Source of the DNA: Paenibacillus glycanilyticus
GTDB taxonomy: Bacteria; Bacillota; Bacilli; Paenibacillales; Paenibacillaceae
Reading direction: 5' to 3'
Assembly (NCBI RefSeq): GCF_030161375.1
Contig: NZ_BSSQ01000018.1
Span: 186,001 to 250,000, forward strand
Length of the DNA stretch: 64,000 bases
A program made the position numbers and the translations under genes. Of this stretch, positions 41,501-49,232 are shown piece by piece; the stretch's first letter is position 1, and each line of letters opens with the position of its first letter. The notes beneath the pieces were generated by a model, which worked only from the letters and a program-made list of their open reading frames with translations, did not search any database and had not been told where the DNA came from.

Positions 41501-43067
41501 AGCCTCCCCGCTGCTTGGGATACGCAAAATCCCTAACGCCAATAACGCCACGCCGGGCCAAACCATCCTTTACCGAATTGCCGTTGCCAATCCCGGCAAC
41601 GTGCCTTTGACCGGCGTGCATGTGCTTGATCCGCTGCTCGGGATCGATACAGCTATTCCCGACCTTGCCGTAGGAGACCTCCACGAGCTGACATTGCCGT
41701 TAACCGTACCGGCAGCCGCTCCCGTTGGATCGAGCATATCTAATTTGCTTAGCGTCACCTCGAATGAAACAGACCCTGCTCAGGTGGAATCCATCGTAGA
41801 AGTTACAGGATCGGGACTGCTCCTGAGCAAAAAAGCCAACCCGGTTGCAGCGACTCCGGGAGCAAACGTCAGTTATACGTTGTCCGTGACCAATCTTCTT
41901 GGCTCGCCGCAAACAAATGTTACGATTAGTGACCCGCTGCTTGGAATCAATGAGACCCTTGCATCGCTTCCTGCAGGCGGGATCATCATTCGCACGGCTT
42001 CGCTTACCGTACCTGGCGATGCCGCAAGCGGAACAATTATCACCAATACATTCAGTGCGGTATCCGATCAATCTCCTTTGCAAACCAAGTCCGCATCCAT
42101 TGTCGTTCAACAACCTCCGGTTGCGACAACAACAATAACCTTGCGCAAACGGGCCGACCGCAATACGGCGGCGCCAAACGAAACCGTTATATTCACGATC
42201 GAGATCATCAATACCGGCAGCAATACCGCGACCAACATCGCCGTCTCCGACTCCCTGACAAGGGAAACCGCTGTGGTTCCCTTATTGGAGTCGGGGCAAA
42301 CCGCCTATTTGCAGTTTCCGTTCACCGTTCCTGCGGACGCGGTGCAAGGCACCGTCTTTACCAACATCGTTACAGCCGTGTGGCCCGAACGGCCTCTTGG
42401 CGATCCGCCTGCGCGAAGTTTCGCTCAAGTGGTTATTGGCCTCCAGCGCTTCCTGCTTGCCCTGACCAATGTAGCTATTCCCGCCGTTGCCGCTCCGGGC
42501 GAGAATGCGGCCTTTATCGTTACGGTACGCAACAATAGCAACCAAGCACTGACCAATGTCCGGGTTGTGCAGCCAATTACTTTCTTCAGCACGTTGATCG
42601 CTTCGCTTTCACCCGGAGAGAGCCGTTCCTTCCAGCAGCCTTTTACCGTTCCGGAAGATGCCGTTAGCGGAACGATTTTTACAAGCCATGCCTATGCGTT
42701 CTCGGATCAGACGCCGCTCCAACAAGCCCCGGCCTCCGTCACGACGGCTTTCCTGCCGAATGCTGCCTTGACCGAGACGGTAGACCGCCCTGAAGGACAT
42801 CCGGGAGACACGGTGTTTTTTACAATCCGAGTCCGCAATACGGGCAACGTCGTGCTGCTGAACGGAGTTCTTTCCGCCCCGCTGTTCAATCTAAGAATAA
42901 GAGGCGCGCGCTTCGAGATTGGTGCGGACTATTCGATCCGGATCCCGTTTGTTCTGCCGGAGGTACCCGATGATACCGTGATTACAAGCCCCGTCAACAT
43001 CCAATGGGATAACGGCCCATCGCTTGAAGCCACGGCTTCCGTACGGGTTACCGTCGATGAAGAATAA
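38586..43067 (+). CDS. Giant SBBP beta-propeller / DUF11 repeat protein
   Basis: 1493-residue repeat protein. Residues about 15-200 resemble the DUF7948 module often found before SBBP repeats (NEGQLSNPKVHYVSRGAE opening). Seven SBBP repeats of about 65 residues follow (core YSTYLGGSG...GNAYVTGYT...FPVTPGAFQ...FVTKLN) and should close a beta-propeller. Then come eight DUF11-type immunoglobulin-like repeats of about 97 residues (PGxxVxYxIxVxNTGNxxLTNVxIxD). No signal peptide or anchor is visible at the ATG chosen (38586, behind GGAGGTG), which is odd for a family of mostly surface proteins. It shares an operon with the DUF11 gene 20 bases downstream. Confidence 0.8.
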   Translation: MVTTENRSSDVQIPCCFLPNEGQLSNPKVHYVSRGAEFEASFTSGEIIFTLFDQTKQAMTRLDFQFLNARTEVIPEGDLPADSTIHSFKGTDPGKWKTGIPTYRHVIYRELWTGIDLVFRSVGRSMKYEFTVHPGADFSDICFTYAGADNIRLDDDGNLVILTAFGEIVDPAPICYQEHEGSRIDVRGSFLLSADDQTVTFRINGPYDRSLPLVIDPGLVYSTYLGGTGNDEPFGIAADNAGNVYVTGITTSTDFPVTPGVVQTVFTGDRDAFITKLNPTGTALVFSTYIGGSASDSGQNVAVDASGNVYVTGRTYSDNFPVTPGAAQPTFGGLSDAFVLKLSPDGSTLLYSTYLGGSGHDYGLGIALDSETNAYVTGFTASANFPVTAGSFQMVYGGANDGFITKFSPSGSLIYSTFLGGTGGDNGTAIAVDGGGNAYVTGNTASTNYPTTPGAFQTSRRGTGDTFVTKLNAAGNALVYSTYLGGSGVDYGYGISVDAAGNAYVAGYTRSTDFPVTPGAYQTTLGGTADIYVTKLNAAGTGLVYSTYLGKSNFQLAYGSGLDTGGNVFVTGYTLATDYPTTPDAIQTTLSGTRDAYATKINAAGNALIFSSYLGGSGIDSGSAIAGDVLGNMYVTGYTFSTDFPVTPGAFQTTPSGLNEIFVTKFGLVPNMKVTKAVDRTDVQPGESVTYFITVNNTGEVALTNVAIADAQLGIFTVIPTLEPGASQTITQPFTVPVSTAPGMLTNIVAVTADQLAQSQTAVANINVASAPSLSFAKSVTPTSAPPGTTVQFTITAENAGNVSFANLTLTDDLLGLHESIDQIGVGTQAVFTVPYTIPADADAGSRVINNAFIQGDNLPRQQAAASVLVLGSPRIEVLKQSDRASVVPGDTINFTITIRNTGNVTLTNVIITDNLTAQSQTLAGIAIGETVQLDVPFLIPLESPPGVYTNTVEVVSDQTTRVTATATVEVLASPLLGIRKIPNANNATPGQTILYRIAVANPGNVPLTGVHVLDPLLGIDTAIPDLAVGDLHELTLPLTVPAAAPVGSSISNLLSVTSNETDPAQVESIVEVTGSGLLLSKKANPVAATPGANVSYTLSVTNLLGSPQTNVTISDPLLGINETLASLPAGGIIIRTASLTVPGDAASGTIITNTFSAVSDQSPLQTKSASIVVQQPPVATTTITLRKRADRNTAAPNETVIFTIEIINTGSNTATNIAVSDSLTRETAVVPLLESGQTAYLQFPFTVPADAVQGTVFTNIVTAVWPERPLGDPPARSFAQVVIGLQRFLLALTNVAIPAVAAPGENAAFIVTVRNNSNQALTNVRVVQPITFFSTLIASLSPGESRSFQQPFTVPEDAVSGTIFTSHAYAFSDQTPLQQAPASVTTAFLPNAALTETVDRPEGHPGDTVFFTIRVRNTGNVVLLNGVLSAPLFNLRIRGARFEIGADYSIRIPFVLPEVPDDTVITSPVNIQWDNGPSLEATASVRVTVDEE

Positions 43068-43087
43068 CGGGAGAGAGGAGGATTACC

Positions 43088-44287
43088 ATGCTGACAGGCA
43101 TTAAAACATCCGATGTTCCTGTTGCTTTTGTTGGCGACATTATCACCTACACGTTACAGATCACGAATACGGGCAGTACAACGGCTGAAAATATTATACT
43201 CAGCGAATCGGTTCCCGCGGGTACCTCGGTCATTCCAGGGAGTATTTATGCCAATAACGTTCCCCAATTCGGCACCAACCCGCTTGCTATCGATCTGGAT
43301 CCCATGCCTCCCGGCGCCTCAACGACCGTTACGCTGGAGGTTCATATCAATGTATTGCCCGACCCGCCTCAAGCGGTTAATCAGGCTTTGATTCGTTATG
43401 ACGCCGCCGCAACACCGTCCGGGCCTTTATTGCCGCAAACGCCGGTTGTCATTCCGCCTCACGTTCTTCCTATCGTGAGTCCCGATCTGAGCGCATCCAA
43501 GCTGGCCGACCGCATGGTGACGGCTCCGGGAGATCTTGTCGCCTATACGGTTACGGCTACGAATAGCGGCAATACGAACCTCTCGGGCGTAACGATCGTA
43601 GACCCTGTCCCCGCGGGCACCCAATTGGTAGCGGGTACCGTTACGGTTAATGGCGCCTTGCTGCCCGGTGCGGATCCGGCTGCCGGCATCCCTACTGGCA
43701 ACCTGCTGCCCGGTCAAAGCACGATTGCCCAATACCAAGTCCGCATCGAAGCAAACGCCGCCACTCAATCGGCTACTCAATCAGTTAGCAACCAGGCTCA
43801 AATCACCTATGTCCCGGACTTGCCGGGCCGCTCCCTGCAGCCGAGCAGAAGACTAACCAACCAGGTTGTTATTCCCGTATTGTCGCCTAATCTGAGCGTA
43901 TTCCTGCAAGGTGCTCCTTCCGAAGCTGCCGCTGGGGATACGATTGGCTATTCGCTTCTTGTGACGAATACGGGCAATACTGGCTTAACGGGGTTGATCG
44001 CTACCGATACGCTGCCTGCGGGCACTTCGTTTATAGCCGGCTCCGTCACCTTAAACGGTGCGGCGTTGGCCCAGGGCAACCCCGCCTCCGGGATCAGCCT
44101 CGGAAGCTTGACGCCTGGCCAAAGCACAAACCTGACTTTTCAAGCAGTACTCGTCTCGACAACGGAATCCACCTTCGCGAACCAAGCGCAGGTGGCTTTT
44201 ACGCCCGACATCCCCGGGCTCGTATTGCCGTTTCAAACGAGATCCTCAAACCAAGTCGTAACGGCGGTTATAGAGGAGGAAGAGTAA
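43088..44287 (+). CDS. DUF11 repeat protein
   Basis: 399-residue protein of three DUF11-type repeats of about 130 residues, each with (T/S)VTATNSGNTNLSGVTIVDPVPAGT-like blocks and GTVTVNG. Such repeats are stacked immunoglobulin-like domains found in surface adhesins and spore coats. It too has no signal peptide or LPXTG anchor; the C-terminus is acidic (VVTAVIEEEE). The ATG is preceded by GAGAGAGGAGG. It lies 20 bases after the giant SBBP/DUF11 gene, and the two probably build one structure. Confidence 0.78.
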   Translation: MLTGIKTSDVPVAFVGDIITYTLQITNTGSTTAENIILSESVPAGTSVIPGSIYANNVPQFGTNPLAIDLDPMPPGASTTVTLEVHINVLPDPPQAVNQALIRYDAAATPSGPLLPQTPVVIPPHVLPIVSPDLSASKLADRMVTAPGDLVAYTVTATNSGNTNLSGVTIVDPVPAGTQLVAGTVTVNGALLPGADPAAGIPTGNLLPGQSTIAQYQVRIEANAATQSATQSVSNQAQITYVPDLPGRSLQPSRRLTNQVVIPVLSPNLSVFLQGAPSEAAAGDTIGYSLLVTNTGNTGLTGLIATDTLPAGTSFIAGSVTLNGAALAQGNPASGISLGSLTPGQSTNLTFQAVLVSTTESTFANQAQVAFTPDIPGLVLPFQTRSSNQVVTAVIEEEE

Positions 44288-44298
44288 GACAGGAGCAG

Positions 44299-44327
44299 GA
44301 GCAGCAGCGCTCCATGCGCTGCTGCTC
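44299..44327 (+). terminator. GC-rich hairpin ending the DUF11 operon
   Basis: Perfect 12-base arms (GAGCAGCAGCGC at 44299-44310 and its complement at 44316-44327) with a five-base loop. The run after it is C/T-rich, not pure T. Confidence 0.5.
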
Positions 44328-44478
44328 TGACCTCGCTTCTCGCCTCTTTGCCTACCACTGTTACAAATACTGGATGAAACCATATTTGCGGCTCTTCCGT
44401 AAAACAAGTAAAGCCCTAATCAGGTTTAGCCTGTTCACGGCATCGCAGATACTATTTCTAAGAAGGGAGGCGTCGTTC

Positions 44479-44841
44479 ATGTTCACACCGCGTTCCGCAC
44501 GTCGGCTGACGATGCTTCTCTTGCTGCTTGGCGCCTTTGTTCTGTTCAGCATGCCCACGATGATGCTAGGCAATAGCCATTTCGATGTCTCGAAATCTAG
44601 CCGTGCCCATATCGAGCATAGCCTGCCGAACAGCGTGAAAGCCATTAAGCGCGTATCTGTGTCTCCTGCCAGCAAGCTTATGGCAATGGCTGCGCTGCTT
44701 GCCGCCATCTTCAGCCTGGTTAGCTACCCCCCCCTGTTCCCGCAGGTGAAATCCGTCTTTCTTCTCCCCTTCTTATTCCTGCAACGGCTCAAACGCCTGC
44801 TCATGCCCCTCAAGCTGACGACTTCCTATTCGATCGTATAA
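44479..44841 (+). CDS. Small membrane protein, unrecognised
   Basis: 120-residue protein with a membrane segment near residues 10-30 (MLLLLLGAFVLFSMP), a polar outer loop and a second segment around 72-100, ending in a basic tail (LKRLLMPLKL). No family recognised. The ATG at 44479 is 8 bases after AAGGGAGG; the open frame extends upstream to 44314, but that part has no ribosome site. It lies between the DUF11 genes and khtTU. In Bacillus subtilis the antiporter operon carries a small extra gene (khtS), but I cannot link this protein to it by sequence. Confidence 0.55.
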   Translation: MFTPRSARRLTMLLLLLGAFVLFSMPTMMLGNSHFDVSKSSRAHIEHSLPNSVKAIKRVSVSPASKLMAMAALLAAIFSLVSYPPLFPQVKSVFLLPFLFLQRLKRLLMPLKLTTSYSIV

Positions 44842-44948
44842 GGACAATCCCGCCTTTTCTACCGACGCTTATTGCAGAGGTCTGATTTGTGTTGTTTGCC
44901 TAACGATAAAGAATAGAAATCGATCATACTTGTAGGAGGTACACCCTT

Positions 44949-45443
44949 ATGAATATCCGTGAAATCGATCTGCCCGGCATCGGCAAAAAATTTCAAATGA
45001 ATACCCGCAGCGGCGACCAGCTTGTTATTATCGTCCATAACGACGGCCGCAGGGAATGTTACCATTTCCATCATGATAATCCGGAGAATAGCATCTCCAT
45101 GATTACCCTTGATGATGACGAAGCCCGGATGGCTGCCGCCATGATTGGCGGCATGACTTATAAACCTAAGATGCTCGAGTCCATCGAGGTCGCGCTCGAC
45201 GATCTTATTATCGAATGGTACAAACTTGAACCCCACTATGCCTGCGTCGGCAAAACCATCGGGGATCTCCACATCCGCAAAAATACGGGAACAACGGTTA
45301 TCGCGCTGCTCGCCGCGAACCATACGAAGCAAATTAATCCGGGACCGGAAGTGATTCTGGCCGCTGACAATACGATCGTGGTTGCCGGGGAACGCGCGCA
45401 GCACCGAGAACTGAAAAAAATCCTCATGAACGGATGTGATTAA
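44949..45443 (+). CDS. khtT: K+/H+ antiporter regulatory subunit KhtT
   Basis: 164-residue cytoplasmic regulator. Residues about 80-160 form an RCK_C/TrkA_C domain (VGKTIGDLHIRKNTGTTVIALLAAN and GPEVILAADNTIVVAGE). The N-terminal half (REIDLPGIGKKFQMNTRSGDQLVIIVHNDGRRECYHF) is the KhtT-type module. In Bacillus subtilis KhtT binds c-di-AMP and gates KhtU. AGGAGG precedes the ATG. The stop overlaps the first base of khtU, so the two are coupled. Confidence 0.9.
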   Translation: MNIREIDLPGIGKKFQMNTRSGDQLVIIVHNDGRRECYHFHHDNPENSISMITLDDDEARMAAAMIGGMTYKPKMLESIEVALDDLIIEWYKLEPHYACVGKTIGDLHIRKNTGTTVIALLAANHTKQINPGPEVILAADNTIVVAGERAQHRELKKILMNGCD

Positions 45444-46666
45444 TGCCTATGGATCACATCATCCTTGAGGTTGGCCTTGCCATTGCGCTAATCGCCGTGG
45501 CCGGTTTGTTGTCGGCAAAAATCCGATTTTCCGTTATTCCCTTTTATATTCTGATCGGAATGGCCGTTGGTCCGCATTCGGTGGAGCTCTGGCATTTCGA
45601 TTTCCGGTTCATCGAAAGCGCTCCGCTCATCGAGTTTATGGGCAGGATTGGCGTCTTGTTCCTGCTCTTCTACCTAGGGCTCGAGTTCTCCGTTGGACGC
45701 TTGATCAAATCCGGCCGCTCCATAGCGGTCGGAGGCAGCATCTATATCGGCATTAATTTTACGTTAGGTCTCCTCTTCGGATGGCTGAGCGGTTTTCCAT
45801 TCCAGGAAACGCTCGTCATTGCAGGAATTACAACGATATCTTCAAGCGCGATTGTCGCCAAGGTGCTGGTTGATCTGAAGCGCACCGCCAATCCGGAGAC
45901 GGAGATGATTCTTGGCATCATTATGTTCGAGGACGTCTTCCTCGCCGTCTATATTTCCATTCTGTCCGGCCTAGTCTTAAGCGGTTCGACTTCCATTGGC
46001 GGCATCATCTTATCGACGGTTATCGCCCTTGTCTTTATGCTTGCGTTGCTTACCCTAGGCCGCAAAGCGGCGCCTCTACTGAACAAGCTGCTCAATATTC
46101 GCTCCAACGAGTTGTTTGCGCTTGTCGTCTTCGCCGGACTGTTCCTGGTGGCTGGTCTGTCCGAGACGATTCATGTCGCCGAAGCTATTGGCGCCTTGCT
46201 GTTTGGCCTCGTGCTTGCCGAGACCGAACATATGAAGCGGATCGAGAAGCTGATCCTTCCGTTCCGGGATTTCTTCGGCGCCGTCTTTTTCTTCAGCTTT
46301 GGGCTGACAATCGACCCTACCGCCCTGGGAGGTGCCGTCTGGTTATCTCTGGCCGCAGTTGCCGTCACATTAATCGGCAATCTGACGGCGGGCATGCTAG
46401 CCGGGCGCAGCGCGGGCTTATCCCGGAGAGCTTCGGTCAATATCGGACTGACCATCGTTTCTCGCGGCGAGTTCTCGATCATTATGGCGAACCTGGCCAA
46501 AGCAGGCGCGTTAATGGCGGTTATTCAGCCTTTTGCCGCGTTGTATGTTCTCATTCTGGCTATCCTTGGGCCGCTACTCACGAAGGAAAATAAAGCGATC
46601 TATTATGTGCTTAACCGCTTGTTCCGCTGGGACCGCAGGCAGACGAGTACGTCGCAGTCGAAATGA
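45443..46666 (+). CDS. khtU: K+/H+ antiporter KhtU (CPA2 family)
   Basis: 407-residue antiporter with about 12 membrane helices, of the CPA2 group. Typical stretches are GLLSAKIRFSVIPFYILIGMAVGP, FLLFYLGLEFS, TISSSAIVAKVL, and VSRGEFSIIMANLAKAG near the end. It exports K+ in exchange for protons and is inhibited or released by KhtT. The ATG at 45443 (or 45449) overlaps the khtT stop. A strong bidirectional terminator follows. Together with the Ktr-type channel 30 kb earlier, the window has both uptake and release of K+. Confidence 0.9.
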   Translation: MPMDHIILEVGLAIALIAVAGLLSAKIRFSVIPFYILIGMAVGPHSVELWHFDFRFIESAPLIEFMGRIGVLFLLFYLGLEFSVGRLIKSGRSIAVGGSIYIGINFTLGLLFGWLSGFPFQETLVIAGITTISSSAIVAKVLVDLKRTANPETEMILGIIMFEDVFLAVYISILSGLVLSGSTSIGGIILSTVIALVFMLALLTLGRKAAPLLNKLLNIRSNELFALVVFAGLFLVAGLSETIHVAEAIGALLFGLVLAETEHMKRIEKLILPFRDFFGAVFFFSFGLTIDPTALGGAVWLSLAAVAVTLIGNLTAGMLAGRSAGLSRRASVNIGLTIVSRGEFSIIMANLAKAGALMAVIQPFAALYVLILAILGPLLTKENKAIYYVLNRLFRWDRRQTSTSQSK

Positions 46667-46670
46667 AGCA

Positions 46671-46709
46671 AAAAGCCGGGTTCCCGCTAGCAGCAGGAAC
46701 CCGGCTTTT
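46671..46709. terminator. Bidirectional terminator between khtU and GNAT genes
   Basis: AAAAGCCGGGTTCC (46671-46684) and GGAACCCGGCTTTT (46696-46709) are exact complements. Confidence 0.92.
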
Positions 46710-46713
46710 GTTC

Positions 46714-47127
46714 TTATATTCTCTTGTACATCCCAAGCGACGCGGGAGCAGAGTATTCAAATCCGAATTTCTTGTACAAACCGTCGGCGGGAACGTCGGC
46801 AAGCAAGCTGACAAGCGCTCCTTTTTGCCCATGCGTATCAAGATAACCCATAAGCTCCGACATAATAACCTTCCCGTAACCTAGGCCTTGATAATCCGGA
46901 TGAACGGCAATATCCACGATCTGATAGAAGCAGCCACCGTCTCCAATTATTCTTCCCATTCCGATTAAGCGGTCCGTTGTATCCCGTAAAGTAACGGCAA
47001 AGATGGAGTTACCCATCGCAGTCTTGGCCCCGGCCAATTGTCTGGGACTTAACCCGGCTGCGGCTCTTAGCGCGAGATATTCCTCCGGACCAGGCGCCTT
47101 GCTAACGATGTTAATCTTTTGATCCAT
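46714..47127 (-). CDS. GNAT-family N-acetyltransferase
   Basis: 137-residue enzyme using acetyl-CoA. Motif A is VHPDYQGLGYGKVIMSEL (Q/RxxGxG/A type) in residues 78-95, and ADGLYKKFGFEYSAP is the usual late helix-strand. The opening resembles small GNATs that act on amines or antibiotics, but substrate is unknown. The gene follows a MarR regulator on the same strand with 23 bases between, so an operon is possible. It ends at a shared terminator with khtU. Confidence 0.85.
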   Translation of the reverse strand: MDQKINIVSKAPGPEEYLALRAAAGLSPRQLAGAKTAMGNSIFAVTLRDTTDRLIGMGRIIGDGGCFYQIVDIAVHPDYQGLGYGKVIMSELMGYLDTHGQKGALVSLLADVPADGLYKKFGFEYSAPASLGMYKRI

Positions 47128-47150
47128 TGCTTCATCCCCCTAATAAACGT

Positions 47151-47582
47151 CTAGCGTAAAATAGTCGTCCCCAACACTTCAAATGCTTCGGACATCCGGG
47201 ACATTTGCTCTTCCGGCATTTCGTCAACCTGCTTCATGAACAATTTCTTCATATGCCCGAATGCCATGCCCATCCGCTCCTCGCCAACCGTTGAAAGCCG
47301 GATATATTGTTTCCGCCGGTCCTCCGGGTCCTCTACCTTTTCGCATAAGCCTTTTTCCGTCAGCTTCCGGATCTCCCGGCTCGTATTGGGCATTGATATG
47401 CCTTTGCATTCGCTGATTTCACTGAGCGTAATGGGCTGCTTCACCGTCACAAATTCCAAAATCTCATATTGGAGAGGCGTAATATCTTCCATGGGCAAAC
47501 CCTTCGTCATGTCGTAATGCAATTGATGGATAGCGGCAATATGGGCGACCATCTGCTGGAATAGTTTATCTTTGGAATCCAT
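47151..47582 (-). CDS. MarR-family transcriptional regulator
   Basis: 143-residue winged-helix regulator: DITPLQYEILEFVTVKQPITLSEISE, the recognition helix SMPNTSREIRKLTEKGL, and the wing EDPEDRRKQYIRLSTVGEE. It is divergent from a flavodoxin-type reductase gene across 120 bases that carry two near-palindromes TTATCAAAT(A/G)ATAA. This suggests it represses the reductase and itself, perhaps responding to quinones or other redox stress. The GNAT gene downstream may belong to the same unit. Confidence 0.85.
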   Translation of the reverse strand: MDSKDKLFQQMVAHIAAIHQLHYDMTKGLPMEDITPLQYEILEFVTVKQPITLSEISECKGISMPNTSREIRKLTEKGLCEKVEDPEDRRKQYIRLSTVGEERMGMAFGHMKKLFMKQVDEMPEEQMSRMSEAFEVLGTTILR

Positions 47583-47623
47583 GTCGGTTCATCTCCTACT
47601 AGCTAGGCTTTTACCTGAATTTA

Positions 47624-47689
47624 TTATCAAATAATAATTATCTATTGACAACTATTTGAGTCGCGTGATAACTTCTTATCAAATGATAA
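47624..47689 (+). promoter_or_regulatory. Reductase promoter with two MarR-type operators
   Basis: TTATCAAATAATAA (47624-47637) and TTATCAAATGATAA (47676-47689) lie 52 bases apart, about five helix turns. Between them are TTGACA (47645-47650), 17 bases and ATAACT (47668-47673). The second site covers the likely transcription start. Confidence 0.65.
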
Positions 47690-47704
47690 CAAAGAAGGTG
47701 GCTT

Positions 47705-48286
47705 ATGAAAACCCTTATCGTCTACACGCATCCGAATCATCATAGTCTCAGCTATTCTTTTTTGCAGAAAACGATCCAAGGCCTGCAAGAAAACGCAACT
47801 ATCGAGGAGATTCAGGTGCTGGACCTGTACGCCGAAGCATTCGACCCGCTTCTTGTGTTTAATGAACACAAACGAAGACGCGACATGCATGCCGACCCGG
47901 AACTCGAGAAATACCGAGAACAACTGCTATGGGCGGAACAAATCGTGTTTGTCTACCCGATTTGGTGGGGCCGGCCGCCTGCCATGCTGCTTGGTTACAT
48001 TGACCGGATGTTCGCTTCCAACTTCGCTTACCGCGACCATGGCGGCCTCTTGCCGGAAGGACTCTTGAAGGGCAAGTCCGTTGTTTGCGTCTCCACGATG
48101 AAAGGACCTTCTCTGTATCCGTTATTCTGGCTGAACAACGCCCACAAAGTGCTCATGCGCAAAGCTCTTTTCCGATATGTCGGCATTAAGAAAGTGAAGT
48201 TTTTCGAGTTTGGCGGCATGGAGAAAAAACAAGGCAAACAAGAACAAAAGCTTAATCGCATTTATCGCTATTTCAAGACGGTTTAG
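47705..48286 (+). CDS. NAD(P)H-dependent flavodoxin-fold reductase (YwrO/NQO type)
   Basis: 193-residue FMN/FAD enzyme of the NQO1/YwrO group that reduces quinones or nitro compounds by two electrons. Motifs: TLIVYTHPNHHSLSYSF with the phosphate-binding His/Ser loop, FVYPIWWGRPPAMLLGYIDR over the flavin, and later LLKGKSVVCVSTMKGP. SD AAGAAGGTGG lies before the ATG. The divergent MarR gene and shared operators suggest induction by electrophiles. Confidence 0.88.
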   Translation: MKTLIVYTHPNHHSLSYSFLQKTIQGLQENATIEEIQVLDLYAEAFDPLLVFNEHKRRRDMHADPELEKYREQLLWAEQIVFVYPIWWGRPPAMLLGYIDRMFASNFAYRDHGGLLPEGLLKGKSVVCVSTMKGPSLYPLFWLNNAHKVLMRKALFRYVGIKKVKFFEFGGMEKKQGKQEQKLNRIYRYFKTV

Positions 48287-48297
48287 CGGCCGCCGTT

Positions 48298-49125
48298 CTA
48301 CAAAACAGTTGTTGCGTAACTGCCAAGGACATGTACGTCATGGCCGAAGGTCTCGATAATTTTGATCGCTTTATCCATCCGTTGCTCATTGCCCCCTGCC
48401 TCCGTCTCGATCAGGAATCTGTACTCGCCAAGCTTGCGGCCTGTTGGCCTCGACTCAATCCATGAAAGGTTGATGCCCAGTGCGGAGAACACATTCAGAA
48501 TAGAGGACAATACGCCGGGATATTCCTCGCTTGGCGTAATGAGCATCATCGTTTTCTTGTGCCCAACTTCTTCGGAAGGCTTCTTGCTTACGACGACAAA
48601 CCGAGTATGGTTCGCGGAGTGGTCCTGCACGTTGCTTTGCAAGATTTGCAGCCCGTACTTCTCTGCAACGGATGCCGAACCAATCGCGGCGGTTGCCGCA
48701 TCGCCGGACTCTTTGACCGACAAGGCAGCATGGGCCGTGCTATCCGCATACTCCAGCTTCAGACCATGTTCTTTAATAAACTGGCGGCATTGGTTAATCG
48801 CGGGCATAATGGATCTAACCGCTTGAATATCGCTCATTGCGCTGCCTTGGTTGCCGATCAGATGAAGCGACACCTTAAAGACGACATCCGCTTCAATCCT
48901 CAGGTTATATAACAGTAAACCGTCGATGGTCATATGAATGTTGCCGGCGATGGAATTCTCAATTGGCACCATGCACTTATCTACAACATTGAGGCTAACC
49001 GCCTCCAGCACGTCCGGGATTGAGTCCAGCATGACCCATTCCGTATCCGCGTCTTCCGCAAAAAACTTCAAGGCAGCTTCTTCCGAGAAGGTGCCGTTAG
49101 GTCCGAGATATGCGATTTTGCTCAT
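48298..49125 (-). CDS. pheA: Prephenate dehydratase
   Basis: Turns prephenate into phenylpyruvate in phenylalanine biosynthesis. The 275-residue protein has the catalytic domain (AYLGPNGTFSEEAA opening; NSIAGNIHMTIDGL; STAHAALSV; NHTRFVVVS with the TRF motif) and a C-terminal ACT domain with ESRPTGRKLGEYRFLIE, the phenylalanine-feedback site. It is a single-function enzyme without chorismate mutase. AAGGAG lies before the ATG. It is downstream of the yda-type operon terminator and stands alone; no T-box is seen. Confidence 0.93.
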   Translation of the reverse strand: MSKIAYLGPNGTFSEEAALKFFAEDADTEWVMLDSIPDVLEAVSLNVVDKCMVPIENSIAGNIHMTIDGLLLYNLRIEADVVFKVSLHLIGNQGSAMSDIQAVRSIMPAINQCRQFIKEHGLKLEYADSTAHAALSVKESGDAATAAIGSASVAEKYGLQILQSNVQDHSANHTRFVVVSKKPSEEVGHKKTMMLITPSEEYPGVLSSILNVFSALGINLSWIESRPTGRKLGEYRFLIETEAGGNEQRMDKAIKIIETFGHDVHVLGSYATTVL

Positions 49126-49184
49126 AATTTTAACTACTCCTTAATCTAATTTAACATGACGAATATTTAATCCTATTTTAAACG

Positions 49185-49229
49185 AAAAAAAGGCAGCATG
49201 CGAAGAATACTCGTCGCAGCCGCCTTTTT
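49185..49229 (-). terminator. Intrinsic terminator of the yda-type operon
   Basis: AAAAAGGCgGCtGCGA pairs with TCGCatGCtGCCTTTTT on the minus strand, followed by more T residues. It lies right after the operon's last gene. Confidence 0.85.
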
Positions 49230-49232
49230 CCA

